Below, one piece after another: positions 35,660 to 47,229 of a stretch of DNA of 64,000 nucleotides. Source of the DNA: Tachypleus tridentatus. Lineage: Eukaryota; Arthropoda; Merostomata; Xiphosura; Limulidae. The stretch covers positions 39,708,264 to 39,772,263 of the forward strand of contig NC_134834.1 of assembly GCF_004210375.1 (NCBI RefSeq). Reading direction: 5' to 3'. The first letter of the stretch is position 1, and each line of letters opens with the position of its first letter. The position numbers were made by a program, and so were the translations under genes. The notes beneath the pieces are model-generated. The model saw nothing but the letters and a program-made list of their open reading frames with translations, made no database searches and was not told where the DNA came from.

Positions 35660-35933
35660 GCCCCGATATAACATCATAGTTAGAGCGTTAAATTCGTAAT
35701 ATGAGGGGAATGGATTCGAAATCCCGTCACATCAAACATGTTCGTCCTTTCAGCCGTGGTGGCGTTATAATGTGGCGATTAATCCCAATATTCTTTGGTA
35801 AAAGACAAGCCCAAGAGTTGGCGATGGGTGGTGAAACCCAGATGTCTTCTCTCTAGTCTTAAACTATTAAATTAGAGACGGCTAGCGTGGATAGCTCTCG
35901 TGTAGCTTTAGACGAAATTTTCCCAAACAAACA
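35660..35933 (+). repeat. S1 SINE, diverged, right arm
   Basis: Mirror of 19,806-20,078: GCCCCGATATAACATC head, TGGATTCGAAATCCC B-box region, CGAAATTTTCCCAAACAAAC tail. Confidence 0.85.
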
Positions 35934-37161
35934 ATAACACTAATATATCCTGTAAACGTTACTAAACAATTTAACAAACAAGTAGTTTCTCTTTAAGTAA
36001 AGAACAATATCTACCCACAGTAAATATTTCTAACCAAGTAAAGGTGGTTATATAGAACTCATGTGTGTCCAGTTTAACAGTTTTTGTACCAGTTTTTTAA
36101 CTTCGACTGGATTATGAAAACTAATGCGTCTGACTACGTGCACCCAGCCTGTTACAAGGCATCTAAACTTTGTTTGCTTTCAAAATTAATCACTGAAATT
36201 AGGTAACTGTAAATATCTGAGTATTATGTGTCGGGTATATCCATAACTGTTTCTACGTAAAAAAGACTGATGAAACAGCAGCTAAATCTGTGGACAGAGC
36301 TGACATTTATCCTGCACTGACGGTTCATTTAAATCCTCAGTCAAGGCAGTGAACAAAACGTTTTCCTGCACACGAGAAACGTTACAGAATTCCATTTGCT
36401 CTAAAAATAGAAAGTAACTTCCAGGTGTTTAAACCAATCATTGTATCTGCCATTGAAGATGATGAAGGTTATGTTTTCATCCCAGTGTGTTTATTTCTGT
36501 GTGTGTTTCTCAGCACGATTTATCATAAACAGATGAATGGATATGGACGAAATTTGATATACTTTAGGTCAAGGTTACAGCCATATCCGTTAACATGGGG
36601 ATAGATTTTTTATACTATTTTTGCTTTATAACTCAGTCCAAGGTGGTCGAACTCTGATGAAACATGAAGGACATATGTAGAATATTATTTCTCATTGTTT
36701 TGTCACACTGGTTTGAATCTGTTGATAACCACGGACATACAAAGATATTTTCTTATTTTATGAGGGTCGAATTTGATCAATGTGGCAAAACATCTTTCCT
36801 AAACTCTCCACAGATGTCGCTACTGTAACCGGCAAAATTCGAGAGCTGTGAAGCTTTTAAAATATGACAATCTGCTAAATCGACTGTTGTTGGCTACTAG
36901 GGTTGAAAGGTGTACCTTAGTCATCGAAATCTATGTGAAAATTCAAAAGATTTGACGCCGTTTTCGTTACCCCACTTACAAGTCAAATTAAAAAGTTTGG
37001 ATGACGAAGTGAAGAGGTTGGTGAGTAAGCACCTGACGACTGATCACACACCCCCTGAAAAACATTCAAACACAATGACATTTAGAAAACCCTTGAAAAA
37101 CACGGCTATTCATTAAAACTTCGTAAACTTATCAAGCCATATGTACGATAGAGTCCTGATT

Positions 37162-37455
37162 ATATAATTTTATACATGTGTGGCATGGCCAAGCGCGTAA
37201 GGCGTGCGACTCGTGATACAAGGGTCGCGAGTTCGCGCCCGCTTCGCGCTAAACATGCTCGCCCTCCCAGATGTGGGGGCGTATAATGTGACGGTCAATC
37301 CCACTATTCGTTGGTAAAAGAGTAGCCCAAGAGTTGGCGGTGGGTGGTGATGACTATCTGCCTTCCCTCTAGTCTTACGCTGCTAAATTAGGGACGGCTA
37401 GCACAGATAGCCCTCGAGTAGCTTTGTGCGAAATTCCAAAACCATATATTTTATA
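37162..37455 (+). repeat. S1 SINE private to the right arm, with target duplication
   Basis: A full-length S1 (about 37,175-37,443; TGGCATGGCCAAGCGCG head, AAATTCCAAAACC tail) sits between ATATAATTTTATA (37,162-37,174) and ATATATTTTATA (37,444-37,455). The left arm at about 18,560 has a single uninterrupted ATATAATTTTATA, i.e. the empty site. The insertion therefore came after the duplication. The head has small losses near the A and B boxes. Confidence 0.92.
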
Positions 37456-38286
37456 TCGCTATTAATTTACCTGTGTAACATTTGAGTTCATTTAACTACT
37501 TTAAAAGTAATTATTTAAGGCTGGTAATTTTAGCATGAGTAAACCATTATTAGTACGCATGCGTAAGCTATTATGCATTTAACCACTACTAAACTATATG
37601 GCGCTTTGCGTATTTACTTTATAATTAACTCACATAACTCTTCTTAGCCTCCGTCATATACCAGTATTGTTCACAATAATATGGAATGTTTACTTTCCGG
37701 TACTCTTTCTTCAAATTTACAAAGAATGGCTAACTAACTTCATTTTAATATTGTGTATATTAGAAAATCCCATATGTTATGTAAAAATGCAAAATTCTTT
37801 TCGATATGGGGCTTACACTGGCCTACTGTTTGTTCGGAATCGAATTGTAAAAATGCAGCAAAGAACACACGACAACCGAGTTACAGAAAGACAAAAAGAA
37901 GTCACAACGGCAACTTCGTATTTACAAAATGATTCAATTGGCTGATCGGTCGGTTGTTTAGCGTGCAACTGCACAATCGACATTGAAATTCGATTTTTAG
38001 CACTGTTAGTCTGCTAATTTTTTGTTGAGCCACTGGAGTAGAGGGGGGACAAAATGATTCGAACACCACTTGTAATGATGGCCCGTTTGATGCTGATTTT
38101 AGCTATTTTGTGGTAACAATCATGCTAAGTTAGCATTGGATCAAAGAACTCTATCCTATCAAAGGTCTAAATCCACAATTAACCATCAATCAAATAGTTA
38201 AACAGTCCGCTTTCTCTACGAATCCAAGTTATAGACGCAAGAATATGTTTATAAATTGAAAACTTAGTAATAGTATATTTAGACTG

Positions 38287-38418
38287 GTTGTTGTTTGTTG
38301 TTGTTTTGAATTAAGCACAAAACTACACCATGGACTATCTGTGCTCTGCCCACCACGGGTATCGAAACCCGGTTTTTAGCGTTGTAAGTCTGCAAACAAA
38401 CCGCTGAGCCAATGGTGG
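38287..38418 (-). repeat. S2 SINE, full length, right arm
   Basis: Best S2 copy: tail (TTG)nTTTTGAATTAAGCACAAAAC, CTGTGCTCTGCCCACCACGG, B box GGGTATCGAAACCC, TTGTAAGTCTGC and head ACCGCTGAGCCAATGG. Confidence 0.9.
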
Positions 38419-38678
38419 ACATTGAGATTGGAAGAATATAATAATGTTTGTTCTGTAAATTGGTTTTGATGTAAAACTGAAAAATAAAATTCCTACCGAG
38501 GCTGGAAAAAATATAATATTGCTAGAACTGTGATATAGACCTGAGAGAAAACATTGCGACTGAGGCCGTAAAGGGATAATAATGTTGGAATTGTAGTATA
38601 GAACTGCTACACAGAAAATTTTTACTGAAAATGGAAAAACATAATATTGTTAAAGCTGAAATGTAAAACTGTTTGGTT

Positions 38679-38914
38679 TGTTGTGAAATTCGCGCAAAGT
38701 AACAAGTGGGCTATCTTTGCTAGCTGCTAGAGAGAAGGAAGCTAGTTATCACCCTCCACCGTCAACTTTTGGGCTACTCTTTTAATAGTGAATAGTGGAA
38801 TTGACCATCACACTATATCACCTCAACGACTGAAAAGGTGAGCATGTTCGGTAAACGGGGATTCGAACCCGTAACCTTCAAATTGCGAGTCAAACGCCTT
38901 AACATGCCGAGCCA
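38679..38914 (-). repeat. S1 SINE, diverged, right arm
   Basis: Mirror of 17,371-17,630. A few bases after GCTAGCTGC are missing compared with the left copy. Confidence 0.85.
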
Positions 38915-40000
38915 TGTGTTGAACTAAAATACAAGAATGGTACTGAGATTGGAAGCATTGTAGCGAAGCACATGAGATGAAAAATAATATATATATAAAT
39001 ATTATTTGTAATATAAGAATTCTTACCAAAGTAAGAATTACCAAAGTAAAAAGACACTTCATAAATAGATCTTAAAGTGACAACAGGTTTAGTGATAGAA
39101 TCCAAACACATGTCATTACCTAGGCTGCAGAGGAGCCATTAAATCAGACAAGTAAATGTTCAACAATTATTTTTAGGATATGCAGGAAGGACTTGAGGGT
39201 GTATGAAGAAACTAACAATAGTTGCTTGACAGAAATAGATAATATAATTAAAGCAAGAATCTTTGGGTTCATTGAGTTTAACTGCTTTCTATAAGTAACC
39301 AGACCTACTAATGCAGTGCTGGAAAACAATATTGTTATTGTGATTAAATGAGGTTAATTATGTGAGGGTACTGAAAGGTCACGAAGTGTTGCAAAAGCCG
39401 CGCAAGGTCGTTATGTTTGTTAGCTCGTGCCGCTAGAGCTGTTAGAGATGTGCACCGTTGAAATAAATCAATCTTTGAAATGTTTTAAATATTTCAGATT
39501 ATGAAAGAACTTCGTACTTGATGAAGAAAAGTTTACGATCTGCCATAAAACCAGTTTCAAACGCAAAACAAGTCTAAGCAATCAAAGATCTTATAGCATA
39601 CCCACATCACGCTATATGCTGTGTCCACTGATTTTTAGCATTGTCAATGTGAAGACTTATCCTGTTTCACTGGGAGGCAGTCAATCCGAGAAAAATATAT
39701 CTTAACATTTTGTGAAAAGTTGCAAAAGAATGATATAGTGATTTAAATATAAATTTGTACTAAGTAGTAAAATATTAGAGATAAAAAGATCATTTCTGGA
39801 ACAAAACACTAATTAATAAGCGGGTATTACTTTAAGTATATTACTTCAATAATCAGTTAACTGTTTTTTTTTGTATGCTGGTATTTTGTTTATTTTTTGT
39901 TTTACGTTCATTAGTTTTTAAAAACTTTCCAACTAAAAAAATATATGACATTAAGCTGATCACTTTGTAAATTTTACATCCCAATTTCTTTCCTTCGCCC

Positions 40001-40120
40001 TCCGCTAGTACAGCGGTATGTCTACGGATATATACAACGCTGAAATCAGGGGTTCGATTCCCCTCGGTGTGCTCAGCAAGTACCCCGATGTGGCTTTGGT
40101 ATAAGAAAACACACACACAC
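40001..40120 (+). repeat. S3 SINE, right arm, with short (AC)n tail
   Basis: Mirror of 14,771-14,888. The tail has grown to AAAACACACACACAC. B box GGGGTTCGATTCCCC is perfect. Confidence 0.88.
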
Positions 40121-40233
40121 AATTCTTTCCTTTTCTTTCAAATAATTTCATACAGAGGAAACCAAGTTATGGATTGTTATCCTGCTGAATTTTCAAACAA
40201 GGGTTAAGTAAATCTCATACACTGGCTACTGAA

Positions 40234-40458
40234 ATGTGGACCAAGATGTCTTTACACTTTCTGCATAATACTTCCAACTTTGACAGTATTTCACTTCCTT
40301 CTTGGGTAGAAGAAAAAAATAGCAGAGTTGTAAACATGTTAGTAGAAATGAGAAATTTACTAACTCAAACTGAAAATTACCAGTTTATTTATTTTATTCG
40401 CAAAATGACTTCATTATTACATATTGCAAATGTATACATATTTTATTCATTGCAATGA
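40234..40458 (+). CDS. 74-codon ORF, unrecognised, right-arm copy
   Basis: Mirror of 14,430-14,654, opening MWTKMSLHFLHN and open for the same length. It differs by Thr for Ala in RNLL(T)QTEN and Tyr for Asp in FI(Y)FIRK. The upstream frame stays open to a TGA about 15 codons before the ATG. No family recognised. Whether either copy is used cannot be told from sequence. Confidence 0.35.
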   Translation: MWTKMSLHFLHNTSNFDSISLPSWVEEKNSRVVNMLVEMRNLLTQTENYQFIYFIRKMTSLLHIANVYIFYSLQ

Positions 40459-40690
40459 ATTTTTTCCGTATATTACCTTTCACTTAAATTGCTATACTCA
40501 TTCAGTGCTGCCCTCCATAAACAAAAGTGTTTTTTACGCATACCACAAGTGTCCTACCGCTCCTCCATTGGAAATATTTCATTGCAATGAGTCTTTCATG
40601 CAAATTACCAGACGAAAACCCTCCACCACACATAGAATAGTGCCACGCATTCTTGTCACACATACGACGCCCTCCATTCAATTCTACTAG

Positions 40691-41846
40691 ACTATCATTT
40701 CGTTTTTGGCAGAGTTCTTGTTTAGATAGTTGATTTTTTTTGGTGTGCTTTCTAATTATAACTTAAATAGTTATACTGTTGAAATGGTATTTTTTATTAA
40801 TCGCTTTTATTATTGTTAATTCACTGTACAATTTTTGTTGTTTTCCTGTTTGTTTGTTTTTCGCACATTTGTATTCATCTATAAAACAATTTGTTCGATT
40901 CACTATTTACCACGAATGTCGAGGTTAATGTTACCAATTTGAGTGTCACACCTCTTACAAAACACTTTTTCATTCGTAACAGGTGGTAACCAGTCTGTAG
41001 AATGATATTCTTCATGTATTGATAATGTGACTTAAATCAAGAAATATAGAAATGTTCAATATTAGCAACATCTTCCCATTCTCTCACCTACCAAGGAATA
41101 AAGAAAATAGAGTTACAAGTAGGCAGTTTGATCCATCTCACACAAATATATCTACTTTATTTTACATCAACAAAAGTTTGTGTTAAAAAATAACTATTTT
41201 AGTCCCAGTAAAAATAGTTTCATAGTTCAGAAAGTTAAAATTTTGAAACTGAATAATTGCACAGTTTGATTAAAAGAGAGTATTTGGCAAATTATGAAGA
41301 ATAAAATAACAGTGTAGAAAGACATCATTGTGTTGTGAAATTTTAAAGTACATTTGATCACACACAAATTTACAAGATTTATAGAACAGAATAATCAATA
41401 GTGACATTTATATTATTGTGCTTAAAAGCATACATTTGCCCCAATGGATTATTTCACCCATGAATGCTTGGCTGAAAAGATTCTAAACCCATCACATTAC
41501 TAGTACATTTTGATTGTAACAGCTGAAAGCTATTTCAAAAAGTTACTGATGTTATTTTAAAAAGCAGTGCTTACATGTGTCAATGTAACCTGCTGTTTAT
41601 TTTATATTGATACTTTATAGTAGTCTTCATATAATGAGATATTTAATAACGTATGATGTTGCATTTCCTGTATAATAAGATAAGCATACAGTTTTATCAC
41701 CTTACAAATCCTTTAAATAGGTGATATTTCATTGTTCATTTGTTTTTTAAAGCACAATACTTTTATCACCAGAATATGGTAACGTCTTTACGTGCCAAAA
41801 AATTACAGATTTTAATGATATTTATTTTAATGTTTCTGTGATTCAG
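40691..41846. other. unique flank, nothing recognised
   Basis: AT-rich sequence between the palindrome edge and the kinase exon. No exon of a PAK N-lobe glycine loop was found here. Confidence 0.45.
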
Positions 41847-42029
41847 CAGCTGGAAATAAAGCCACAGAAACCGGGACTGGGTTGAAAGTTGCTGTTAAGC
41901 AGATTTATCTAACGTGGCAACCTAATACAGAAGAGTTAATCACTGAACTTCAAGTACTGTGTGAAATGAAACATCCAAACATAGTGAACTACTTGCACAG
42001 TTATCTTGTAGGAGTCGAACTCTGTGTCG
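41847..42029 (+). CDS. PAK-like serine/threonine kinase, one N-lobe exon
   Basis: Exon of 183 nt after acceptor TGTGATTCAG, ending at a weak donor (GTCG|GTGTTC), phase 1 at both ends. The peptide matches the p21-activated kinase N-lobe: VAVKQIYL with the ATP-binding Lys, an ELITELQVL helix with the Glu that pairs with it, then KHPNIVNYLHSYLVG. PAKs act downstream of Rac/Cdc42 on the cytoskeleton. Compared with the usual LVGDELWVV, this exon reads LVGVELCV, changing Asp and Trp. No neighbouring PAK exon was found upstream to 40.7 kb or downstream, where a 3.2-kb minisatellite follows. It may be an isolated duplicate exon or part of a gene with very long introns. Confidence 0.65.
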
Positions 42030-42329
42030 GTGTTCTTAGTGTTACATATCTCTTCATTCTATATTATTTTGAATTCTATTGTTATAAAGTGTACATTAAC
42101 ATACTATCTTTATTAAATTAAGTACGAAAATGTCGAGTAACACTAGGTGTTTAAGAATAATTTCAAATATCAATCTCACAGGTCTACGTTTTTAAAATTG
42201 TGGTTATAAATAATACATTATACCTTACATTTAAGTATGAAGTTATTTCAAAGTCATACATTTATAGAATAAATTAGTAATTATCATATGAAAATCAAAT
42301 ATGGCTACAACCTATAGTCACAATAAAAT

Positions 42330-45300
42330 TATAAGTCAATTGTATAATGTTCTATAAATGATTTAGTATCAGTTGTAGATTGTATCTACATCTCAATCAC
42401 TGTCAGTAGTATAATGCCCTATAAAATGATTAAGTGTCAGTAATATAATATTCTATAAATGATTAAGTGTCAGTTATATAATGTTCCATTTATGATTTAG
42501 TGTCAGTTTTATAATATACTATAAATGATTTTACTTAGCTGTAAATTGTTACTATGAATGATAAAATGCCAGTTGTGTGTACCTATGAATACTTTAGTGT
42601 CAGTTGTATAACGTATCTATAAATTATTGTCACTTGTAAAAAATCAGTTATATAATGTACCTATAAATGATTTACTGTAAGTTGTGTACTGCACTAAAAG
42701 TGATTTAGTGTTAGGTGTATAATTTCCTAGAAATAATTTGGGTTCAGTTGTATAAGGTGGTATAAATGACTTAGAGTAAGATGTAAAAAGTAACTATGAA
42801 TGATTTAGTGTCAGTGGTATAATGTACCAATGAATGATTTAGTGTCTGTTTATAATGAATGTATAAATGATTTAGTCTGTTAGTTGTATAATGTCCTTTA
42901 AATTATTTGTTTTCAATTGTGTAATTTTTTATAAATGATTTAGAACCATTTAGATAATGCAGTTATAAATGATTTTGTCAGTGGTGTAATGTATTTTGAA
43001 TGATTTAGTGGCAGTTGTACAATATACCTATAAATGATTTATTGTTAGCTCTATAACATACGTATAAAAGAATTAGTGTCAGTTGTACCATTTTGTATAA
43101 ATGAATTACTTTAAGTTGTGTAATATATGTATAAATGATTTGGTGTGAGTTGTATATTGTGCTATAAATGATTTGTTCTCAGTTGTATAGTGTAATCTAG
43201 CTATAAACAAATTAGTCTGATGTTTATAATGTATCTATGAATGTCTAAGTGTCAGTTATTTAATGTACCAATGAATGATTTAGTGTGAGTTGTATAATGT
43301 GTTATAAATAATTTATTTTCAGTTTTATAATGTACATATAAATGACTTAGTGTCTTATGTACAATGTACTGCAAGTGATTTAGTGTCAGTTGTATACTGT
43401 ACTTATAAATGATTTATTGTCATTGGTATAATATATTTACAAATAAATTAGTGTCGTCTGTACAATGTTCTGCAATTTCTTTAGTGACAATTGTATAATG
43501 TACTATAAATTATTTTTGTCAGTTTAATAAATCAATTAATGATTTTGTGTGAGATTTAGTGTCACTTATATAATACAACCATGAATGATTTGTATCACTT
43601 GCATTATGTACTATAAATGATTTAATGTCAGTAATATAAAATATCTATAAATGATTTAGTATCATTTGTATAATGTGTTATGAATAATTTACCTTCAGAT
43701 GTATAATGTACCTATAAATGATTTAGTGTTAGTTGTATAATGCACATATAAATGATATTGTGTCATTTCTATAATGTATTGTAAATGATTTACAATCAGT
43801 TATATAATGCAATTATGAATGATTTAGGGTCAGTTGTATAAAGTACAATAAATGATTTGGAGTCAGTTGTATAATGTACCATGAATGATTAAGTGTTAGT
43901 TGTATAATACACCTTTTAAATGATTTACTGTCAGCTGTGTAATGTATGCATGAATGAATTAGTGTCAGTTGTGTAATGTATGCATGAATGACTAAGTATC
44001 AGTTGTTTAATGAACCAATTAGTGATTTAGTGACAGTTTTACAATTTACTGCCAATCATTTAGTGTCACTTGTGTATATAAATGATTGAGTGCCAGTTGT
44101 ATATGTGCTGGTGTTTTAGTGTGAGTTTTACAATTTACTGCCGATGATTCGGTGACATTGTTTTAATGTATATATAAATGATATAGAGTTATTAGTGTAA
44201 TATACAGTGATTTATTTTGAATCAGTTTTATAATGTAACTATAAATGGCTTGTATTAGTTCCATAATATATTATGAATGATTAATTGTCAGATGTATAAT
44301 GTATCTATAAATAATTTTGTGTAAGTTGCATAATGTACAATGAATGATTTAGTGTTAGCTTTATAATGTACCTATAAATGATTTAGTGTCGTTTATACAG
44401 TGTACAACAAATGATTGTGTTAGTTATTGATACATATCTGAATAATGTAGTGTAATTTGTATAATGTATTATAAATTATTTAAATCGGTTATATAAAGCA
44501 ATTATGAATGATTTAGTGTTAGTTGTATAATGTAGTATAAGTGATTTAGTGTTAGTTGTATAATGTAGTATAAGTGATTTAGAATCAGTTATATAATGTA
44601 TTATAAATGATTTAGAATCAGTTGCATAATGTATTTATAAATGATTTAGAATCGGTTGTATAATGTACCATTAATCAAATCATTTAGAGTTAGTTGTATA
44701 ATATACCTATAAATGATTTATTGTCAGCTGCATAATGTATGCATAAATGAATTAGTGTCAGTTGTATAATGTACCCATAAATGACTAAGTGTCAGTTGTT
44801 TAATGTACCAATTAATGATTTTAATGCCAGTTTTACAATTTACTGACAATGATTTAATGTGGGTTTTGAAACACACTGTCAATCATTTAGTGTCATTGTG
44901 TAATATATATAAATTATTGAGTGTCAATTGTATAATGTACTAGAAATGACTCATTTTCAGTTGTATAATGTATCTATAAATAATTTAGTGTCAGTTTTAT
45001 GATGCAATTATGAATCATTCAGTGCCAGTTGTATAATGTACCATGAATCATTTAATGTTAGTTGTATAAATGATTTACTGTATGTTGCATAATTTATCTA
45101 TAAATGGTTTAGTGTCAGTTGTATAATGTGCTATAACTGATTTATTCTCAGTTGTATAGCGTATCTATGAATGATTTAGTCCCAGTTGTATAATGTGCAA
45201 AAATAACTCGTTTTCAGCTGTATGGTGTATTCCATAAATGATTTAGTGTTACTTATACACGTATAAATGATTTGTATTAATTGCATAATGTACTGTGAAA

Positions 45301-45550
45301 GATTTAGAATCAGTTTTATAATGTAATTATTAATGATTTAATGTCAGTTGTATAATGTATATATAAATGACAAAGTTTTTTCTCTAACTACTACAAAAGG
45401 TTTTGAATCAGCTTTATAATGTAAATATGAATCATTTGTATCAGTTGAATAATATACTGTGAATGATTTGTTCTCAGATGTATAATATATCTATAAATGA
45501 TTTATTGTAAGTTGCATAATGTACCATGAATGATTTAGTGTTAGCTTTAA
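42330..45550. repeat. minisatellite, monomer about 34 bp, roughly 95 copies
   Basis: Head-to-tail array. A typical monomer is ATAAATGATTTAGTGTCAG plus TTGTATAATGTACCT. Copies vary by point changes and 1-3 bp indels, giving spacings of about 31-36 bp; a few double-length gaps mark decayed units. There is no higher-order period that I could see by eye. Starts near 42,330 after unique sequence and ends near 45,550. Flanks hold the kinase exon and an S2 SINE. Confidence 0.95.
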
Positions 45551-45652
45551 TTAATTTTGTAACAGTACTTTGTTACAATATGTCACTACGAGATCAATGT
45601 TTTGAAGGTTTATAACTCATAACTTTCCTGATTTTTGACTTATCAAATTATT

Positions 45653-45772
45653 TGGCTCAGCGATAAGACTAAGGGCTGATAACACTACAAATCGGGTTTC
45701 GTTACTTTCAGTGAGAAAAGTACAGATATCTATCTGTTTGGGTAGTTTTCTGCTTGACAACAACAACACAAC
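45653..45772 (+). repeat. S2 SINE, diverged
   Basis: TTGGCTCAGCGATAAGAC head, AACACTACAAATCGGGTTTCG, GTACAGATATC and TAGTTTTCTGCTTGAC(AAC)n tail. Confidence 0.7.
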
Positions 45773-46124
45773 ACTTTAATACATTACAGTTAGTGATACA
45801 TTTGCTGAGTTTGGACATTTTATGTAAGTATCTATTCATACATGTAATGTTCTCAGACGTATATGGTATAAATATATAATTAGAGCATGAAGGTCAAGTC
45901 CATGTATGTAAAGTCAGCATGTTACACATATTGGTCAATTGCTTTTGCAATGTTTAGGAAGATTATGTAACAAACATTATCTACTTCTGCAATGGGATAC
46001 AAAAGTGATTTTGAGTTTGTAAGCATATTTACACTCTATTAATATTTTTATGTTTTATGAAGGTTGAATTAATATATATCTATATTTGTTATTTTTGTGT
46101 AGGAATTAAACTCACTATCCACTA

Positions 46125-46200
46125 GTACAGGCACAGATAGCCTAGCTGCTTTGTACCGTAAAACACCAAATCAACCAACCAACCAGCCAACCAACCACTA
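46125..46200 (+). repeat. SINE tail fragment (S1/S2 type)
   Basis: GGCACAGATAGCC, CTGCTTTGTACC and (CAAC/CAAT)n keep the order of the shared S1/S2 tail. Head and body are missing. Confidence 0.5.
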
Positions 46201-47225
46201 GTACTAGTGAAATGGAGAACCGAGAGAGACGGACTTGTTTACAGTTTAGATTTCTCTACTTTCACCCTCAGCCACTAACATATAAGGAAACTTTTAAGCT
46301 AAAGAAAGAGGCAATAACAAGCTATTTGATTATGTAGTGTGAAAAAGGGGAAAGTCTTTTTATATAACTAAATTCTATTAACATTTTTGCAGATGATTTT
46401 ACAATAAACATTTTTGGGGAATATTAAGAGTCAAATATTCTCGTTCTAATGAAGATAAGTGTGATCATTTTTCTTTTTTTTTGTTCTTCTCATAGCCACG
46501 ATCAAAAGTACTTTGAAAGGTTCACTTGGCTTAAGTTTGTATTGCTAGAATTATGATAAAGGATTTCCATAATTGAATGATAATCATTGCTCTACCAATT
46601 ATATTGTCTATTACTCTAACATTTCTACAAAAGGTCAATATCTACAGATTTCGATAGATATTTTACATCGGTAGGTTGTTATAACAGGTATAAATTATCA
46701 ATAAAAATCAAAGCCTATCATCTCAGGTTTTATCAATATAGATATTATTTCAAAATGTTGAAAAAGAACCCTATAAAACAATGTTTTTCAGAGAATTATT
46801 GGTGTGAAATAATAAAATATGAAGGCTGTAAAATTTACGTCATGGTACCAAATCATTTGTATTTTCTTCAGTTTAGGGATGATACAGATCTTTCACAAAA
46901 ATATAATTTTGACACTAATAAAGGAAGATATGAAATTTATTACTAAGTTGTCTATGGTTTTGACGGTAAGGACACAATTTTTAAAGGGTATAAAGCTTGT
47001 TTGTTTGATGTTAAGCACAAAACTACACTAAGCCAAATATCATTGTCGGTGGAGACATAATACCTCAACATCAAGATCATTATTAACAGTCTCAGTTTTA
47101 TTGCTGTAGCTTTAGCTGTGTTCTTAAAAAAACCTTTGGCCTACTAAAATTAAAGAAGAAATTTTTCCCATATTCGTTACACTGAAGAACCAAAGATAAT
47201 TGCTAGGGACTCATATCAAACATCA
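46200..47225. other. no gene seen
   Basis: Short overlapping ORFs at 46.75-47.03 kb lack domains and splice context. A GTTAAGCACAAAACTACAC run near 47,013 (minus-strand S2 tail) is the only repeat trace. Confidence 0.4.
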
Positions 47226-47229
47226 AACT

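Larger units (their letters stand above)
31299..40690 (-). repeat. right arm of the inverted duplication
   Basis: Mirror of 14,202-24,929. Differences from the left arm: a private S1 insertion at 37,175-37,443; absence of the 1.37 kb seen at 15.2-16.6 kb; presence of about 270 bp at 38,419-38,678 that the left arm lost; a 0.42-kb loss inside Tc1; and small deletions near 39.4-39.5 kb. The inner edge cuts an S1 SINE at 31,299. The outer edge is at ATTCTACTAG (40,681-40,690). Beyond it the sequence is unlike the flank of the left arm. Confidence 0.93.

Noticed and set aside
46755-47031. Two overlapping ORFs considered as further PAK exons
   Set aside because: Neither contains the VMEYLxGGSL or HRDIKSDN motifs expected next in a PAK kinase domain.
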